The position numbers and the translations under genes were made by a program. From contig JAIXTH010000293.1 of assembly GCA_027484265.1 (NCBI GenBank), positions 1 through 41,690 on the forward strand: 41,690 nucleotides of DNA. Direction: 5' to 3'. This document shows positions 24,063 to 32,575 of this stretch, in pieces (the stretch's first letter is position 1; the number at the start of each line of letters is the position of its first letter). The notes under the pieces are model-generated. The model was not told the DNA's origin and did no database searches. It saw only the letters and a list, made by a program, of their open reading frames with translations. The DNA comes from Alphaproteobacteria bacterium. GTDB lineage: Bacteria; Pseudomonadota; Alphaproteobacteria; Caulobacterales; Aquidulcibacteraceae.

Positions 24063-24941
24063 ATGGACTTCGTTCCGTTTGACGATCGCGACGGCTGGAT
24101 CTGGCTTGATGGGAGCTTCGTGCCCTGGCGCGATGCCAAGATCCACGTCCTCACCCACGGCCTGCATTATGGCTCGTGCGTGTTCGAGGGCGAACGGGCC
24201 TATGGCGGCAGGGTGTTCGAAACCGAGTGGCATGCCCGCCGCCTGATGCGCTCGGCCGAGCTTCTGGGCATGACCCCGACGTTTGGCGTGGACGACATCG
24301 TGGCCGCGAAGGCCGAGGCGATGGCCCGCAATGGCTTCGAGGACTGCTACGTCCGCGCCTTCCTGTGGCGGGGCAGCGAAATGATGGGCGTGTCGGCCCA
24401 GCAGAGCCGGATCCGCGCCTGCGTGGCGGCATGGCAGTGGGGCAGCTATTTCCAGGACAAGATGGCAGGCATCCGCCTGACCCACGCCAAGTGGCGCCGT
24501 CCCAGCCCGGAGACGATCCCCTCGGAAGCGAAGGCCGCCGGCCTCTACATGATCTGCACGCTCTCCAAGCATGCCGCCGAGGATGCCGGCTATGCCGATG
24601 CCCTGATGCTGGATTATCGCGGACATGTGGCCGAGTGCACCGGTGCCAATGTGTTCTTCGTGCGCGGCCGCGAGATCCACACCCCGGTGGCCGACTGCTT
24701 CCTCAACGGCATCACCCGCCAGACCGTGATCCGGCTGGCGCGCGAGCGTGGCTATGAGGTGATCGAGCGCACCATCATGCCCGAGGAGCTGGGTGGCTTC
24801 CAGGAGATGTTCATTACCGGAAGTGCCGCCGAAGTGACCCCGGTGAAGGAACTGGGCGACATCATGTACCAGCCTGGCCGCGCCTGCGAGGAGCTGATGC
24901 ACGCCTATGCCGACCTGGTCCGCGGCAAGATATCCGCCTGA
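24063..24941 (+). CDS. ilvE: Branched-chain amino-acid aminotransferase (class IV PLP)
   Basis: A 292-residue PLP enzyme that interconverts branched-chain amino acids and their 2-oxo acids. ATG 24063 has AAGGA upstream. Family marks: LTHGLHYGSCVFEGERAYGG near the N-terminus, the PLP lysine K157 in IPSEAKAAGLYM, ADALMLDYRGHVAECTGANV, and FITGSAAEVTPVKEL near the C-terminus. D-amino-acid transaminase-like fold; branched-chain substrate preference is the common annotation and not proven. It is divergent from marR. Confidence 0.92.
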   Translation: MDFVPFDDRDGWIWLDGSFVPWRDAKIHVLTHGLHYGSCVFEGERAYGGRVFETEWHARRLMRSAELLGMTPTFGVDDIVAAKAEAMARNGFEDCYVRAFLWRGSEMMGVSAQQSRIRACVAAWQWGSYFQDKMAGIRLTHAKWRRPSPETIPSEAKAAGLYMICTLSKHAAEDAGYADALMLDYRGHVAECTGANVFFVRGREIHTPVADCFLNGITRQTVIRLARERGYEVIERTIMPEELGGFQEMFITGSAAEVTPVKELGDIMYQPGRACEELMHAYADLVRGKISA

Positions 24942-24968
24942 GCGGACGGCACAACGGCTGAAGGACTT

Positions 24969-25319
24969 GGAGCGCAGCTGCTTGCAGCTGCGGCAGCGAC
25001 GCAGAGCGGCGCTGCCGCATACGCAAAACACTGGTTTCAGAGCGCTTCGTGCGACGCAGCTGCAAGCAGCCGCGCTCCAGCAGTTCGCTCCGTGGTTGGC
25101 GGTGAGCGGTGGCGGGCCTCCGCCCGCCTTGCGGCCCGGTCAAGGCCGCGCGCATCGGCTGGATCGCTGGACCGCGCGGCTCCGGCCGCGCATCGCCCCC
25201 ACCATGGGCGCGGCAGGAGCCGCGCGGTCCAGCGGGGCCGTCTGCGACCAAAGCCGGACAACAGGTCTGCGCGGCCTCCACCGCAAACCCTCGAGCGCAG
25301 CTGCAAGCAGCTGCGCTCC
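24969..25319. repeat. Nested inverted-repeat cluster between convergent genes
   Basis: The outer arms are a perfect 23-bp inverted repeat: 24969-24991 (GGAGCGCAGCTGC then TTGCAGCTGC) and 25297-25319. A third, 22/23-identical copy is at 25056-25078 in the same orientation as the right arm. The right arm also forms its own hairpin (25293-25318, 11-bp stem, CAAG loop). Further hairpins: GCGGCAGCG (24990-24998) with CGCTGCCGC (25010-25018); GGCGGGC (25111-25117) with GCCCGCC (25122-25128); and a perfect 18-bp pair 25166-25183 with 25216-25233. No coding frame is convincing. It lies between the 3' ends of ilvE and glpX, typical of REP/BIME elements; a small MITE is an alternative, but no target-site duplication is seen. 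Confidence 0.85.
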
Positions 25320-25356
25320 AGGTGATCGAAGGGCCCCGCCCTCCAACTGAAATCAA

Positions 25357-26313
25357 TCAGGCCAGGTGCGTCGTGCGGATCACACGCGCGGTGCGGGCTT
25401 CCGAATCCAGCACCAGCGTCTCGGTGATCGTGGTAGCGCCCGAGACCTGCACGCCGCGGACCAGCGCACCGTTCGTCACACCGGCAGCGGCGAACACAAC
25501 GTCGGTGGAGACAAGCTCGGCGAGGTCATACTTGCGGCCAAGGTCGGTGATGCCTGCGCGGGCGGCGCGGGCCTTCTCGTCGTCATTGCGGAACACCAGC
25601 CGGCCCTGGAACTGGCCGCCCACACAGCGCAGCGCTGCCGCTGCGAGCACGCCCTCCGGCGCGCCGCCCTGGCCGAGATAGAGGTCGATGCCCGTGGAGG
25701 GATCGGTGGTGTAGATCACCCCGGCCACGTCGCCGTCGCTGATCAGATGCACCCGGGCGCCAACGGCCCGCAGATCCTCGATGATGGCGGCATGGCGTGG
25801 CCGGTCCAGCACGCACACCCCGATTTGGCCGGGCTCCACACCCTTGGCCTTCGCCAGCGCCTTCACATTCTCGGACGGGCTGGCATCGAGATCCACGATC
25901 CCGGCGGGCAGACCCGGGCCAACGGCGATCTTGTCCATATAGGTGTCGGGCGCATGCAGGAGGCCGCCGCGCGGCGCGATCGCCAGCACGCACAGCGCGT
26001 TGGCCATCGCCTTGGCCGTGAGCGTGGTGCCTTCCAGCGGGTCGAGTGCGATATCGAAGGCCGCACCCGTGCCGGTGCCGACTTCCTCGCCGATGAACAG
26101 CATCGGCGCCTCGTCGCGCTCGCCTTCGCCGATCACGATCCGGCCCTGCATCGCGATGCGGTTGAGAGCGGTGCGCATAGCGTCGACGGCCACCTGGTCG
26201 GCAGCCTTTTCGTCACCGCGCCCGGCCATGCGGGCGGAGGCGATGGCAGCAGCTTCGACGGCAGCAACAGCGCCGGCGGAAATCTCGAACGGCAGAGCAC
26301 GCGAACTTGACAT
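25357..26313 (-). CDS. glpX: Class II fructose-1,6-bisphosphatase
   Basis: A 318-residue phosphatase of gluconeogenesis that removes the 1-phosphate of fructose 1,6-bisphosphate. The ATG at 26313 has GAGGG upstream. Motifs: RIVIGEGERDEAPMLFIGEE, the metal-binding ALDPLEGTTLTAKAMANALC, DLYLGQGGAPEGVLAAAALR. Length and motifs are normal for GlpX. It is divergent from the J-domain gene. Confidence 0.96.
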   Translation of the reverse strand: MSSSRALPFEISAGAVAAVEAAAIASARMAGRGDEKAADQVAVDAMRTALNRIAMQGRIVIGEGERDEAPMLFIGEEVGTGTGAAFDIALDPLEGTTLTAKAMANALCVLAIAPRGGLLHAPDTYMDKIAVGPGLPAGIVDLDASPSENVKALAKAKGVEPGQIGVCVLDRPRHAAIIEDLRAVGARVHLISDGDVAGVIYTTDPSTGIDLYLGQGGAPEGVLAAAALRCVGGQFQGRLVFRNDDEKARAARAGITDLGRKYDLAELVSTDVVFAAAGVTNGALVRGVQVSGATTITETLVLDSEARTARVIRTTHLA

Positions 26314-26483
26314 GGGACAGCCCTCAGACGGGATGATGCAGACCGGTTGCCTGCCTAGCCGGTCAGGGCCGCCAGCGGGAGCCCTACAACTGTCAAACCG
26401 CACTGCAACACACAGGCTTGTGCGCGCGCGGGGCTGTCAGCTGTTGCCAGCAGCGGTGGCGCAGCCCATCTGTGCCACGCGTC

Positions 26484-27143
26484 ATGTCGGATCACTTTCT
26501 CTACCGCCCGAAATACGTGGACATCCGGATCCGCAAGCCGATGCGCCCTGCCGAGCCGCAAGCGCAGACCCCGCGCTGCGAGCATCCCGGCTGCAGCGCG
26601 GAAGCCGTGGCGCGTGCCCCCAAGTCCCGCGACAACCCCAAGGAGATGTGGTGGTTCTGCGCCGAGCATGCGGCGCTGTACAATCGCAACTGGAACTATT
26701 TCGACGGCATGAGCGAAGGTGAGTTCGACGCGTTCCAGCAGGCAGCCGCCCACGGTCATCGCGCCAGCTGGAGTTTCAAGGCCCCGCCGAATGCCCGCCC
26801 CACCGGCAACGGAAGCGGCAGTGGCCCGGGCCGCCGCGGCTGGCAGGCCGGGGCCACAGGGCCGGAGTGGACAGACCCCTATGGTACCTTCCGGGGCCGC
26901 CGGGGTGGCACGGGACGGGCGACACCCGACGAGCCGGACGGCCGCGTGCCAACCCCGATCCGCGAGGCGCTGGAAACCCTGGAACTGCCGGCGGAGGCCA
27001 GTCGCGACGATGTGCGCCGGGCCTATACCGAGCTGGTGCGCCGCTTCCACCCCGATGCCAATGGCGGAGACCGGTCGGCCGAGGGACGGCTGTCGGCTGT
27101 GGTCAAGGCCTACAAGATGCTGAAGACCGCCCGGCGCGCCTGA
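26484..27143 (+). CDS. J-domain protein with a Cys/His N-terminal motif
   Basis: A 219-residue DnaJ-like co-chaperone of a type common in alphaproteobacteria. I start at ATG 26484 (MSDHFLYRPKYVDIRIRKP). The N-terminal half has C32, C37, C59 and H62 (RCEHPGCS and WWFCAEHAALYNRNWNYFD), perhaps a metal site. A Gly/Pro-rich linker follows. The C-terminal J domain (about 155-219) has the key HPD at 189-191 in RRFHPDANGG. Function is probably to bring DnaK to specific clients; which clients is unknown. Confidence 0.9.
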   Translation: MSDHFLYRPKYVDIRIRKPMRPAEPQAQTPRCEHPGCSAEAVARAPKSRDNPKEMWWFCAEHAALYNRNWNYFDGMSEGEFDAFQQAAAHGHRASWSFKAPPNARPTGNGSGSGPGRRGWQAGATGPEWTDPYGTFRGRRGGTGRATPDEPDGRVPTPIREALETLELPAEASRDDVRRAYTELVRRFHPDANGGDRSAEGRLSAVVKAYKMLKTARRA

Positions 27144-27255
27144 CCGGCCGGCGCATGCAGCGCGAACAGGGTCGATCTGCGCACGGACTTTGACCGGACA
27201 GGCGGTTCTGTCGCAAAGAGCCCGCTTGCTTCTCTCCGGAACCGCAGTCCGCGAC

Positions 27256-28371
27256 ATGACCGAATCGCCCGCATTCGCAGCCGCCACCGCCCGCGTCATG
27301 TCCGCAGCCGGATTTGCCGAGGCGCGGCGCGACCCGCTGGACCAGGATGCCTCCACCCGTTCCTACGAGCGACTGGTCCGGCCTGACGGGCGCACGGCCA
27401 TGTTGATGAAGGCGCCGCGTGACAATGAAAGCGATGGCCCCTGCGCGCCTCTGGCGACCGAGGCCGAGCGACTGGCCCGCGGCTGGAACTGGACCTCGCG
27501 GCTGGCCGCCAGCCGGGTGGAAGCGTTTGCCGCCGTCTCGGCACATCTGCGTCAGCTGGGTCTGTCGGCACCCGAAGTGCTGGCAGTGGACGAGACCGCA
27601 GGCGTGGCCGTGGTGGAGGATCTGGGCGGGGGCGTGCTCGCCGCCCTGCTTCAGGATCAGCCCGGGGAAGAAGTGGGGCTCTATGCGCTGGCCGGGGAAC
27701 TGCTGGCCAGCCTGCATGCGATGCCGGTACCGGCCAGCCTGCCGGCGCCTGGAGGCGACTGGCACCTGCTGGACTTCGACAGGCTGGCTCTGCGGGTGAA
27801 TGCCGATCTGTTTGTCGAGTGGGTACCGCAGCTGCTGGGGGGGCGACCATATGGTGCGCAGACCTTGCAGACCTACCAGGCTGTGACCGGGACGATCATC
27901 GACAAGATCCTGATGCATCCACGGGCCCTGACGCTGCGCGACTATCACGCCGAGAACCTGATCTGGCTGCCCCGTCGTGCGGGCCTTGCCCAGATCGGGT
28001 TGCTGGACTTCCAGGATGCCGTGCACGGCTATCGCGCCTGGGACTTCACCATGCTGCTGCATGATGCGCGGCGCGATGTGACCCCGGCCGCGCACGAAGC
28101 GGCGCTGGCGGCCTATGTGGCGGCAACCGGTGCCAGCCGCGGCGCCCTGGAGCAGGAGCTGGCGCTGCAGGGCGCCATCAATGTGTTGCGGATCATCGGT
28201 ATCTTCGCCCGGCTGATCCACCGTGACAGCAAGGGCCGGTACCGGCGCTTCATGCCGCGCATGGTGGGGCACCTGCGGGCTGTCCTGCGCGAGCCGATGC
28301 TGGCGGACCTCGCGGCCTGGATCGAACAGCATGCGCCGCTGCAGGCCCTGACGGAGGTGGATCGTGACTGA
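27256..28371 (+). CDS. amgK: N-acetylmuramate/N-acetylglucosamine kinase AmgK (phosphotransferase family)
   Basis: A 371-residue aminoglycoside-phosphotransferase-like kinase. AmgK phosphorylates the anomeric carbon of recovered MurNAc so it can re-enter peptidoglycan synthesis without going through GlcNAc-6-P. The catalytic region has LTLRDYHAENLIWLPRR and GLLDFQDAVHGYRAWDF; DASTRSYERLVRPDGRTAML is the nucleotide-binding region. I start at ATG 27256. It overlaps murU by eight bases, the pairing that supports the call. Confidence 0.88.
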   Translation: MTESPAFAAATARVMSAAGFAEARRDPLDQDASTRSYERLVRPDGRTAMLMKAPRDNESDGPCAPLATEAERLARGWNWTSRLAASRVEAFAAVSAHLRQLGLSAPEVLAVDETAGVAVVEDLGGGVLAALLQDQPGEEVGLYALAGELLASLHAMPVPASLPAPGGDWHLLDFDRLALRVNADLFVEWVPQLLGGRPYGAQTLQTYQAVTGTIIDKILMHPRALTLRDYHAENLIWLPRRAGLAQIGLLDFQDAVHGYRAWDFTMLLHDARRDVTPAAHEAALAAYVAATGASRGALEQELALQGAINVLRIIGIFARLIHRDSKGRYRRFMPRMVGHLRAVLREPMLADLAAWIEQHAPLQALTEVDRD

Positions 28372-29116
28372 GGTGCCGAAGGTGGCGATGGTGTTCGCGG
28401 CTGGCCTCGGCACCCGGATGCGGCCCCTGACCAATGACCGGCCCAAGGCGCTGGTGGAGGTGGATGGCCGCACCTTGCTCGATCACCTGCTGGACCGGCT
28501 TGCTGACGCCGGCGTGGAGGTGGCGGTGGTGAACACTTTCCACTTTGCCCCGGCCCTGATCGCCCATCTGGCCGCACGGGCGCACCGCGCACCGCGCATC
28601 GTCATCAGCGATGAGAGCCACCTCGCCGAGCCACTGGAAACCGAAGGCGGGCTGATCCAGGCCCTGCCGCTGCTGGAGGAGGCACTGGCACAGACCGGGG
28701 GCGGGGATGCGATCCTGACCTGCAACGCCGACGCAATCTGGGTCGAGCCCGCGATCCTGCAGCGGATGGCGGCGGCCTGGGATCCTGTCCGGATGAAGGG
28801 CCTCCTGATGCTGGCCAACCTGGAAACATCACTCGGCTTTGACGGACCGGGCGACTTTTTCCAGGATGGGGCCGGGGCGCTGACACGGCGCGGGTCGGCT
28901 CCGGTCGCGCCCTTTGCCTTTGCGGGCACCCAGCTGACCCTGCTGTCGCACTTCCGGGACCGGCCCGCGGGCAAGCGCAGCCTGGCGCGGATCTGGTTCG
29001 ACAGCTGGGCCCCCGCCGGGCAGCTGCACGGCCTCGCACTGGAGGGGCAGTGGCTGCATGTAGGCGATCCGGCGGCCCGTGATGCCGCTGAAGCCTGGCT
29101 GCGCGCCCACGCCTGA
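28364..29116 (+). CDS. murU: N-acetylmuramate 1-phosphate uridylyltransferase MurU
   Basis: A 250-residue nucleotidyltransferase that makes UDP-MurNAc from MurNAc-1-P, the step after AmgK. The N-terminal motif VFAAGLGTRMRPLTNDRPKA and then LVEVDGRTLLDH binds the nucleotide; CNADAIW is the metal-binding aspartate region. It starts at GTG 28364 with GGAGG six bases upstream, inside the end of amgK. The pathway gives fosfomycin tolerance in Pseudomonas by bypassing MurA. Confidence 0.9.
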   Translation: MTEVPKVAMVFAAGLGTRMRPLTNDRPKALVEVDGRTLLDHLLDRLADAGVEVAVVNTFHFAPALIAHLAARAHRAPRIVISDESHLAEPLETEGGLIQALPLLEEALAQTGGGDAILTCNADAIWVEPAILQRMAAAWDPVRMKGLLMLANLETSLGFDGPGDFFQDGAGALTRRGSAPVAPFAFAGTQLTLLSHFRDRPAGKRSLARIWFDSWAPAGQLHGLALEGQWLHVGDPAARDAAEAWLRAHA

Positions 29117-29130
29117 CGCAGGGCCGCCAT

Positions 29131-29883
29131 TCAGGGCTGGGCGGTGATGATCCGCACCGCTCCAACAAAGGCCGCCCGGGTACGCCAATGGCCATGCGCC
29201 CGGTCCCAGCTGCCGTCAGCCAGCATCGCTGCCAGCTGTGCCTGGAACCGCTGCCGCTCGCCGGCCGTCACGAAGCCCCAGGCGGACTGCGCGTCGAGCA
29301 CCGCCGGATCGAGGAACGCTTCGGGGCGGGCAAAGAAGGCCTCGCTGAAGCCATCGGTGCAGTCGGCCGGGACCACCACTGGCGTGACGCTCACCGAGCC
29401 CCCCAGCGCCGCCGCAATCCGGTCGATCGCGGGATAGCGGCGCGCCTCCACCGCAATCACCGCCGGGCACAGGTCAGCGAGCCACCAGCCCGCCAAGAAC
29501 TCGGGGTCGAAAGTGAGGATCACCACCGGTCCCCGGGCCACCCGGCGCATCTGGGCAAGACCCGCCTCGAGGTCAGGCCAGTGATGGACACTGAGAACGC
29601 TGAGAGCGGCATCGAATGCCTTGTCCGGAAACGGCAGCGCGTCGGCCACGGCAGCCACCACTGGCGCGGCCCCCGGTGCGCGGCGGCTGCGCATGTCGCC
29701 AGAGGGCTCGACGGCCACAACAAGCCGGTCGGCTGGCTCGTAGGAACCCGTGCCGGCCCCCACATTCACCACGCTGCGCGCCGGGCCGAGGGCCCTGGCC
29801 AGCTGGGCTGCGATGCGCGGGTCACCCCGGCGTATCCGCGCATAGCGGCCGCCATAGCCCTGATAGTCGAAATCGCCCGTCAT
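29131..29883 (-). CDS. Class I SAM-dependent methyltransferase
   Basis: A 250-residue methyltransferase with motif I VVNVGAGTGSYEPADR, a VVAVEPSGDM acidic loop, and the DALPFPDKAFDAALSVLSVHH post-motif typical of the Methyltransf_11 group. The substrate cannot be told. It is convergent with murU (14 bases between the ends) and is not part of that pathway on position alone. Confidence 0.88.
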   Translation of the reverse strand: MTGDFDYQGYGGRYARIRRGDPRIAAQLARALGPARSVVNVGAGTGSYEPADRLVVAVEPSGDMRSRRAPGAAPVVAAVADALPFPDKAFDAALSVLSVHHWPDLEAGLAQMRRVARGPVVILTFDPEFLAGWWLADLCPAVIAVEARRYPAIDRIAAALGGSVSVTPVVVPADCTDGFSEAFFARPEAFLDPAVLDAQSAWGFVTAGERQRFQAQLAAMLADGSWDRAHGHWRTRAAFVGAVRIITAQP

Positions 29884-29936
29884 GCTGTCTCCGGACCGGT
29901 CCTCAGCGCGGCACCTGCGGATCGGGCCACAGCAAC

Positions 29937-29966
29937 GAAAAAGGCCCGGGGTTGCCCCCGGGCCTT
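29937..29966 (-). terminator. Rho-independent terminator of the OmpA-like gene
   Basis: An 11-bp stem, AAGGCCCGGGG (29941-29951), loop TTGC, CCCCGGGCCTT (29956-29966). On the minus strand it is followed by TTTTTC, the T-run. It lies about 25 bases after the stop of the leftward gene at 29990. Confidence 0.9.
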
Positions 29967-29989
29967 GTCCGACTGGATCAGTGAACCGA

Positions 29990-31249
29990 TCACTGGAAGC
30001 TGAAGGTCACTTCCGTGCGGCGGTTCAGCGGCTCCTTGACACCGTCGCCGGTGGCAACGGCCGGGCGGCTTTCACCGAAGGCTTCACCGGTCATCAGGTC
30101 AGCCGGGACGCCGCGCGACACGAGGGCTTCGCTCACCACGGTCACACGACGCTCGGACAGAGCGATGTTGTAACGCGGGTTGCCCGACGTGTCGGCGTGA
30201 CCCTGGATCAGGACCGACGAGTAGATGCAGTTCCGTGCCGCGATGTCGTTCACTTCGTTGGTGATCACTTCGTTGGCCTGATCGGTCAGGAACGACCGGT
30301 CGTGCTCGAAGTACACCACGAACGAGGTGCCGTCGCAGACCACGCGAGCCGGCGGAGGCGGCGGCGGGGGAGGCGGCGGGGGAGGCGGAGGCGGCGGCGG
30401 CGGCGGCGGAGCCACCGGCGGCGGGGGAGGCGGAGGCGGAGGCGGAGGCGGCGGAGCCACCGGCGGCGGCGGCGGCGGCGGCGGAGCCGACAGCTGGTAG
30501 CGCAGGCCAACGCCGAGGATGCCACCACCCGAACCGAAGTCCGAGCCGTAGGTCCCGCCGATGGTCAGCGGCTGCGTGGCAGCCGTGCCGGACTGGTTGA
30601 TGCGGTAGCGACCGAAACCGGCGAACTCGAGGTCCGGAACGGTCAGGTAGCGGAAGGTCACGTCACCGCTGAGGCGGTCCGAGAGCTTCAGGCCAACGCC
30701 GGCCATCACCTGCCAGGCAAAGCCCGAGTCGCTGTCGGAGATGCCGACGGCCGATTGGCGGGACAGGATGCGCGACACGGTGTTGAAGGCCGGGTCACGG
30801 TCGAACGACGAAGCCGTCACATCCACGCGGCCGAGACCGACGCCTGCGCCGATGAACGGGTTGATCGCGCCATCACGGTTGAAGTCGTAGTAGGCATTGA
30901 CCATGCCAGCCCACAGGTTCGCCGCGCCATCAACGCCATCGGTGCCCTTCGGGTTGAAGTCGGTCTGCGAATTCAGGAGCTCGGCCTCCACGCGGAAGCC
31001 GTTCGAGAACGCATAGCCCAGAGCCAGGCTGGCGCCCCAGCCGCCATCGCCGTTCGCGCCACGGCCAATGCCGTAGGGCGCAACGCCGGTGAAGCCAGCA
31101 ACGGCAGCGTTCGGGACGTTGTCGAATTCAACGCCACCATCGAAATTGTAGCCCACCGAAGCGCTGCCATACCAGCCATCGGCCGCGGCCAGGCCGGGCA
31201 CAAGAGCCAGCGCGGCGACGGCCGATGCGCTGAACAGAATTGCTTTCAT
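29990..31249 (-). CDS. OmpA-like outer-membrane protein with a long polyproline linker
   Basis: A 419-residue protein. Signal peptide about 1-23 (LVPGLAAADG). An N-terminal eight-strand-type beta barrel (about 25-253: GWYGSASVGYNFDG ... ILGVGLRYQLSA). Then a linker of 45 residues (256-300) with runs of 8, 13 and 20 prolines split by two VA pairs. The C-terminal OmpA domain (about 301-419) binds peptidoglycan, with QGHADTSGNPRYNIALSERR and LNRRTEVTF. The linker is coded by 135 bases of near-pure CCG/CCC/CCT triplets (30350-30484), prone to slippage and needing EF-P for translation. It has its own terminator. Confidence 0.95.
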   Translation of the reverse strand: MKAILFSASAVAALALVPGLAAADGWYGSASVGYNFDGGVEFDNVPNAAVAGFTGVAPYGIGRGANGDGGWGASLALGYAFSNGFRVEAELLNSQTDFNPKGTDGVDGAANLWAGMVNAYYDFNRDGAINPFIGAGVGLGRVDVTASSFDRDPAFNTVSRILSRQSAVGISDSDSGFAWQVMAGVGLKLSDRLSGDVTFRYLTVPDLEFAGFGRYRINQSGTAATQPLTIGGTYGSDFGSGGGILGVGLRYQLSAPPPPPPPPVAPPPPPPPPPPPPPVAPPPPPPPPPPPPPPPPPPPPARVVCDGTSFVVYFEHDRSFLTDQANEVITNEVNDIAARNCIYSSVLIQGHADTSGNPRYNIALSERRVTVVSEALVSRGVPADLMTGEAFGESRPAVATGDGVKEPLNRRTEVTFSFQ

Positions 31250-31691
31250 GGGTGAGATCCCCTCTCAGTTGATCGCCACGCGGGACGTCACCCGTCTCAT
31301 TAGCCCCAACGACGTAGAGGTCAACTGACTTGGTTGCCGAAACTCATTGGATCGATCGATTAATCGCGTTCGGTTGGCCGCCTGTTGCAGGACAGGCGCA
31401 CTTGAAACTCCCGCATTCGCGGCATTTTCAGCCGCTCACGTGATCTCACGGCGGTCATTTCACGCTATCTGGAGAAATCCGCCCCGCCCGGGTGGCCTGA
31501 GTCTCGCCCCGGGGCTGTTGCACCCCGGCAACGCCATGGTGTGGCGATTCGCACCGGTGACACGGCCGTCCCGGCAGGATCGCCTGTCGCCGAGGTCACA
31601 GGCCGGAATAAGGCATCGAGCTGGTCAAGAAGGTGTGGCTGATACGGCTGCCGCTGCAGTGAAAGCGCGCCGCAGATGCAGATGATGGCAG
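31250..31691. other. Intergenic region between the OmpA-like gene and tRNA-Lys
   Basis: About 440 bp. It must hold the promoter of the OmpA-like gene. I see an 8-bp inverted repeat, TCAGTTGA (31265-31272) and TCAACTGA (31321-31328), 48 bases apart, which could fold the leader. One rightward frame of about 110 codons crosses it, but it has no recognisable domain or convincing start, so I do not call a gene. Confidence 0.5.
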
Positions 31692-31767
31692 TGGTGAGCC
31701 CGCCGGGGTTCGAACCCGGGACCTACTGATTAAAAGTCAGTTGCTCTACCGGCTGAGCTACAGGCTC
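31692..31767 (-). tRNA. tRNA-Lys (anticodon UUU)
   Basis: A 76-base tRNA. The acceptor stem is GAGCCTG with CGGGCTC, the CCA end is encoded, the D arm contains AGCTCAGCCGGTAGAGC, the anticodon arm is CTGACTTTTAATCAG with loop CTTTTAA and anticodon TTT, and the T arm has GGTTCGAACCC. All four stems are intact. Confidence 0.97.
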
Positions 31768-31907
31768 GCGACGTCTGCCGCTGGAGGGGGCGGTACAGGG
31801 TCGTACCGGTGCGGTCAATCTGGACGGCGCATAACGGGGCAAGTGCAGGGACGGCGCAATGGCACCGCCATCTTGCCACGTCACGAGCCAGCCGCCACAA
31901 GCGGGCC

Positions 31908-32513
31908 ATGCAGAAGTTCACCCGCCTCTCCGCGGCCGCCGCGCCCCTGCCGGTGGCCAATGTCGATACCGACCAGATCATTCCCAAGCAGTTCCTGTCC
32001 ACTGTCGAGCGGACCGGCCTGTCAAAGGGGCTGTTCTATGACATGCGCTTCGATGGCGGTGGCGCCGAGAAGCCGGACTTTGTGCTGAACCAACCACATT
32101 ACCGCGGCGCCAGGATCCTGCTGGCCGGCCCGAATTTCGGCTGTGGCTCGTCGCGCGAGCATGCGCCGTGGGCGCTGATGGATTTCGGGATCAGCTGCGT
32201 GATCAGCGCGGGCTTTGCCGACATCTTCTTCAACAATTGCTTCAAGAACGGCCTGCTGCCGGTGGTGCTGCCCGAGGCGGTGGTCGAGCAGCTGATGGCC
32301 CAGGCCACCGGCGACAATGCCCGCTTCGATGTTGACCTCGAGGCCCAGACCGTCACCGCGCCCGACGGCACCGTGCATGCGTTCGAGATCGATCCCGGCC
32401 GCAAGCGCGCCCTGCTGCTGGGCCTCGACGAGATTGGCGAGACGCTCACGCAGGGCAGTGCCATCGCCGCCCATGAGGAGCGGCGCCGCCTCGCCACCCC
32501 CTGGCTGGGATGA
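31908..32513 (+). CDS. leuD: 3-isopropylmalate dehydratase small subunit LeuD
   Basis: A 201-residue subunit of the leucine-pathway isomerase; its Fe-S partner LeuC makes 3-isopropylmalate from 2-isopropylmalate. ATG 31908. Family marks: [35 protein letters not shown] and then [20 protein letters not shown]. leuC is not in the window, so the two subunits are at least not adjacent here. It lies downstream of the divergent tRNA gene. Confidence 0.96.
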   Translation: MQKFTRLSAAAAPLPVANVDTDQIIPKQFLSTVERTGLSKGLFYDMRFDGGGAEKPDFVLNQPHYRGARILLAGPNFGCGSSREHAPWALMDFGISCVISAGFADIFFNNCFKNGLLPVVLPEAVVEQLMAQATGDNARFDVDLEAQTVTAPDGTVHAFEIDPGRKRALLLGLDEIGETLTQGSAIAAHEERRRLATPWLG

Positions 32514-32575
32514 AAGCGCGGAATTAACCCTGGCGGTGGCAGGAAGCTGGCGAAACCTCTGCCGGATGCCGCGTC

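Noticed and set aside
24862-25356. Several frames of 70-190 codons over the repeat cluster
   Set aside because: They follow the palindromes, have no domain, and overlap each other in several phases.
29882-31255. A rightward frame of 457 codons with a long Arg/Gly tract
   Set aside because: Antisense of the OmpA-like gene; the Arg-rich run is the complement of the proline codons.
31347-31685. Rightward frame of 112 codons before tRNA-Lys
   Set aside because: No domain, no ribosome-binding site and Arg/Ala bias; treated as non-coding.
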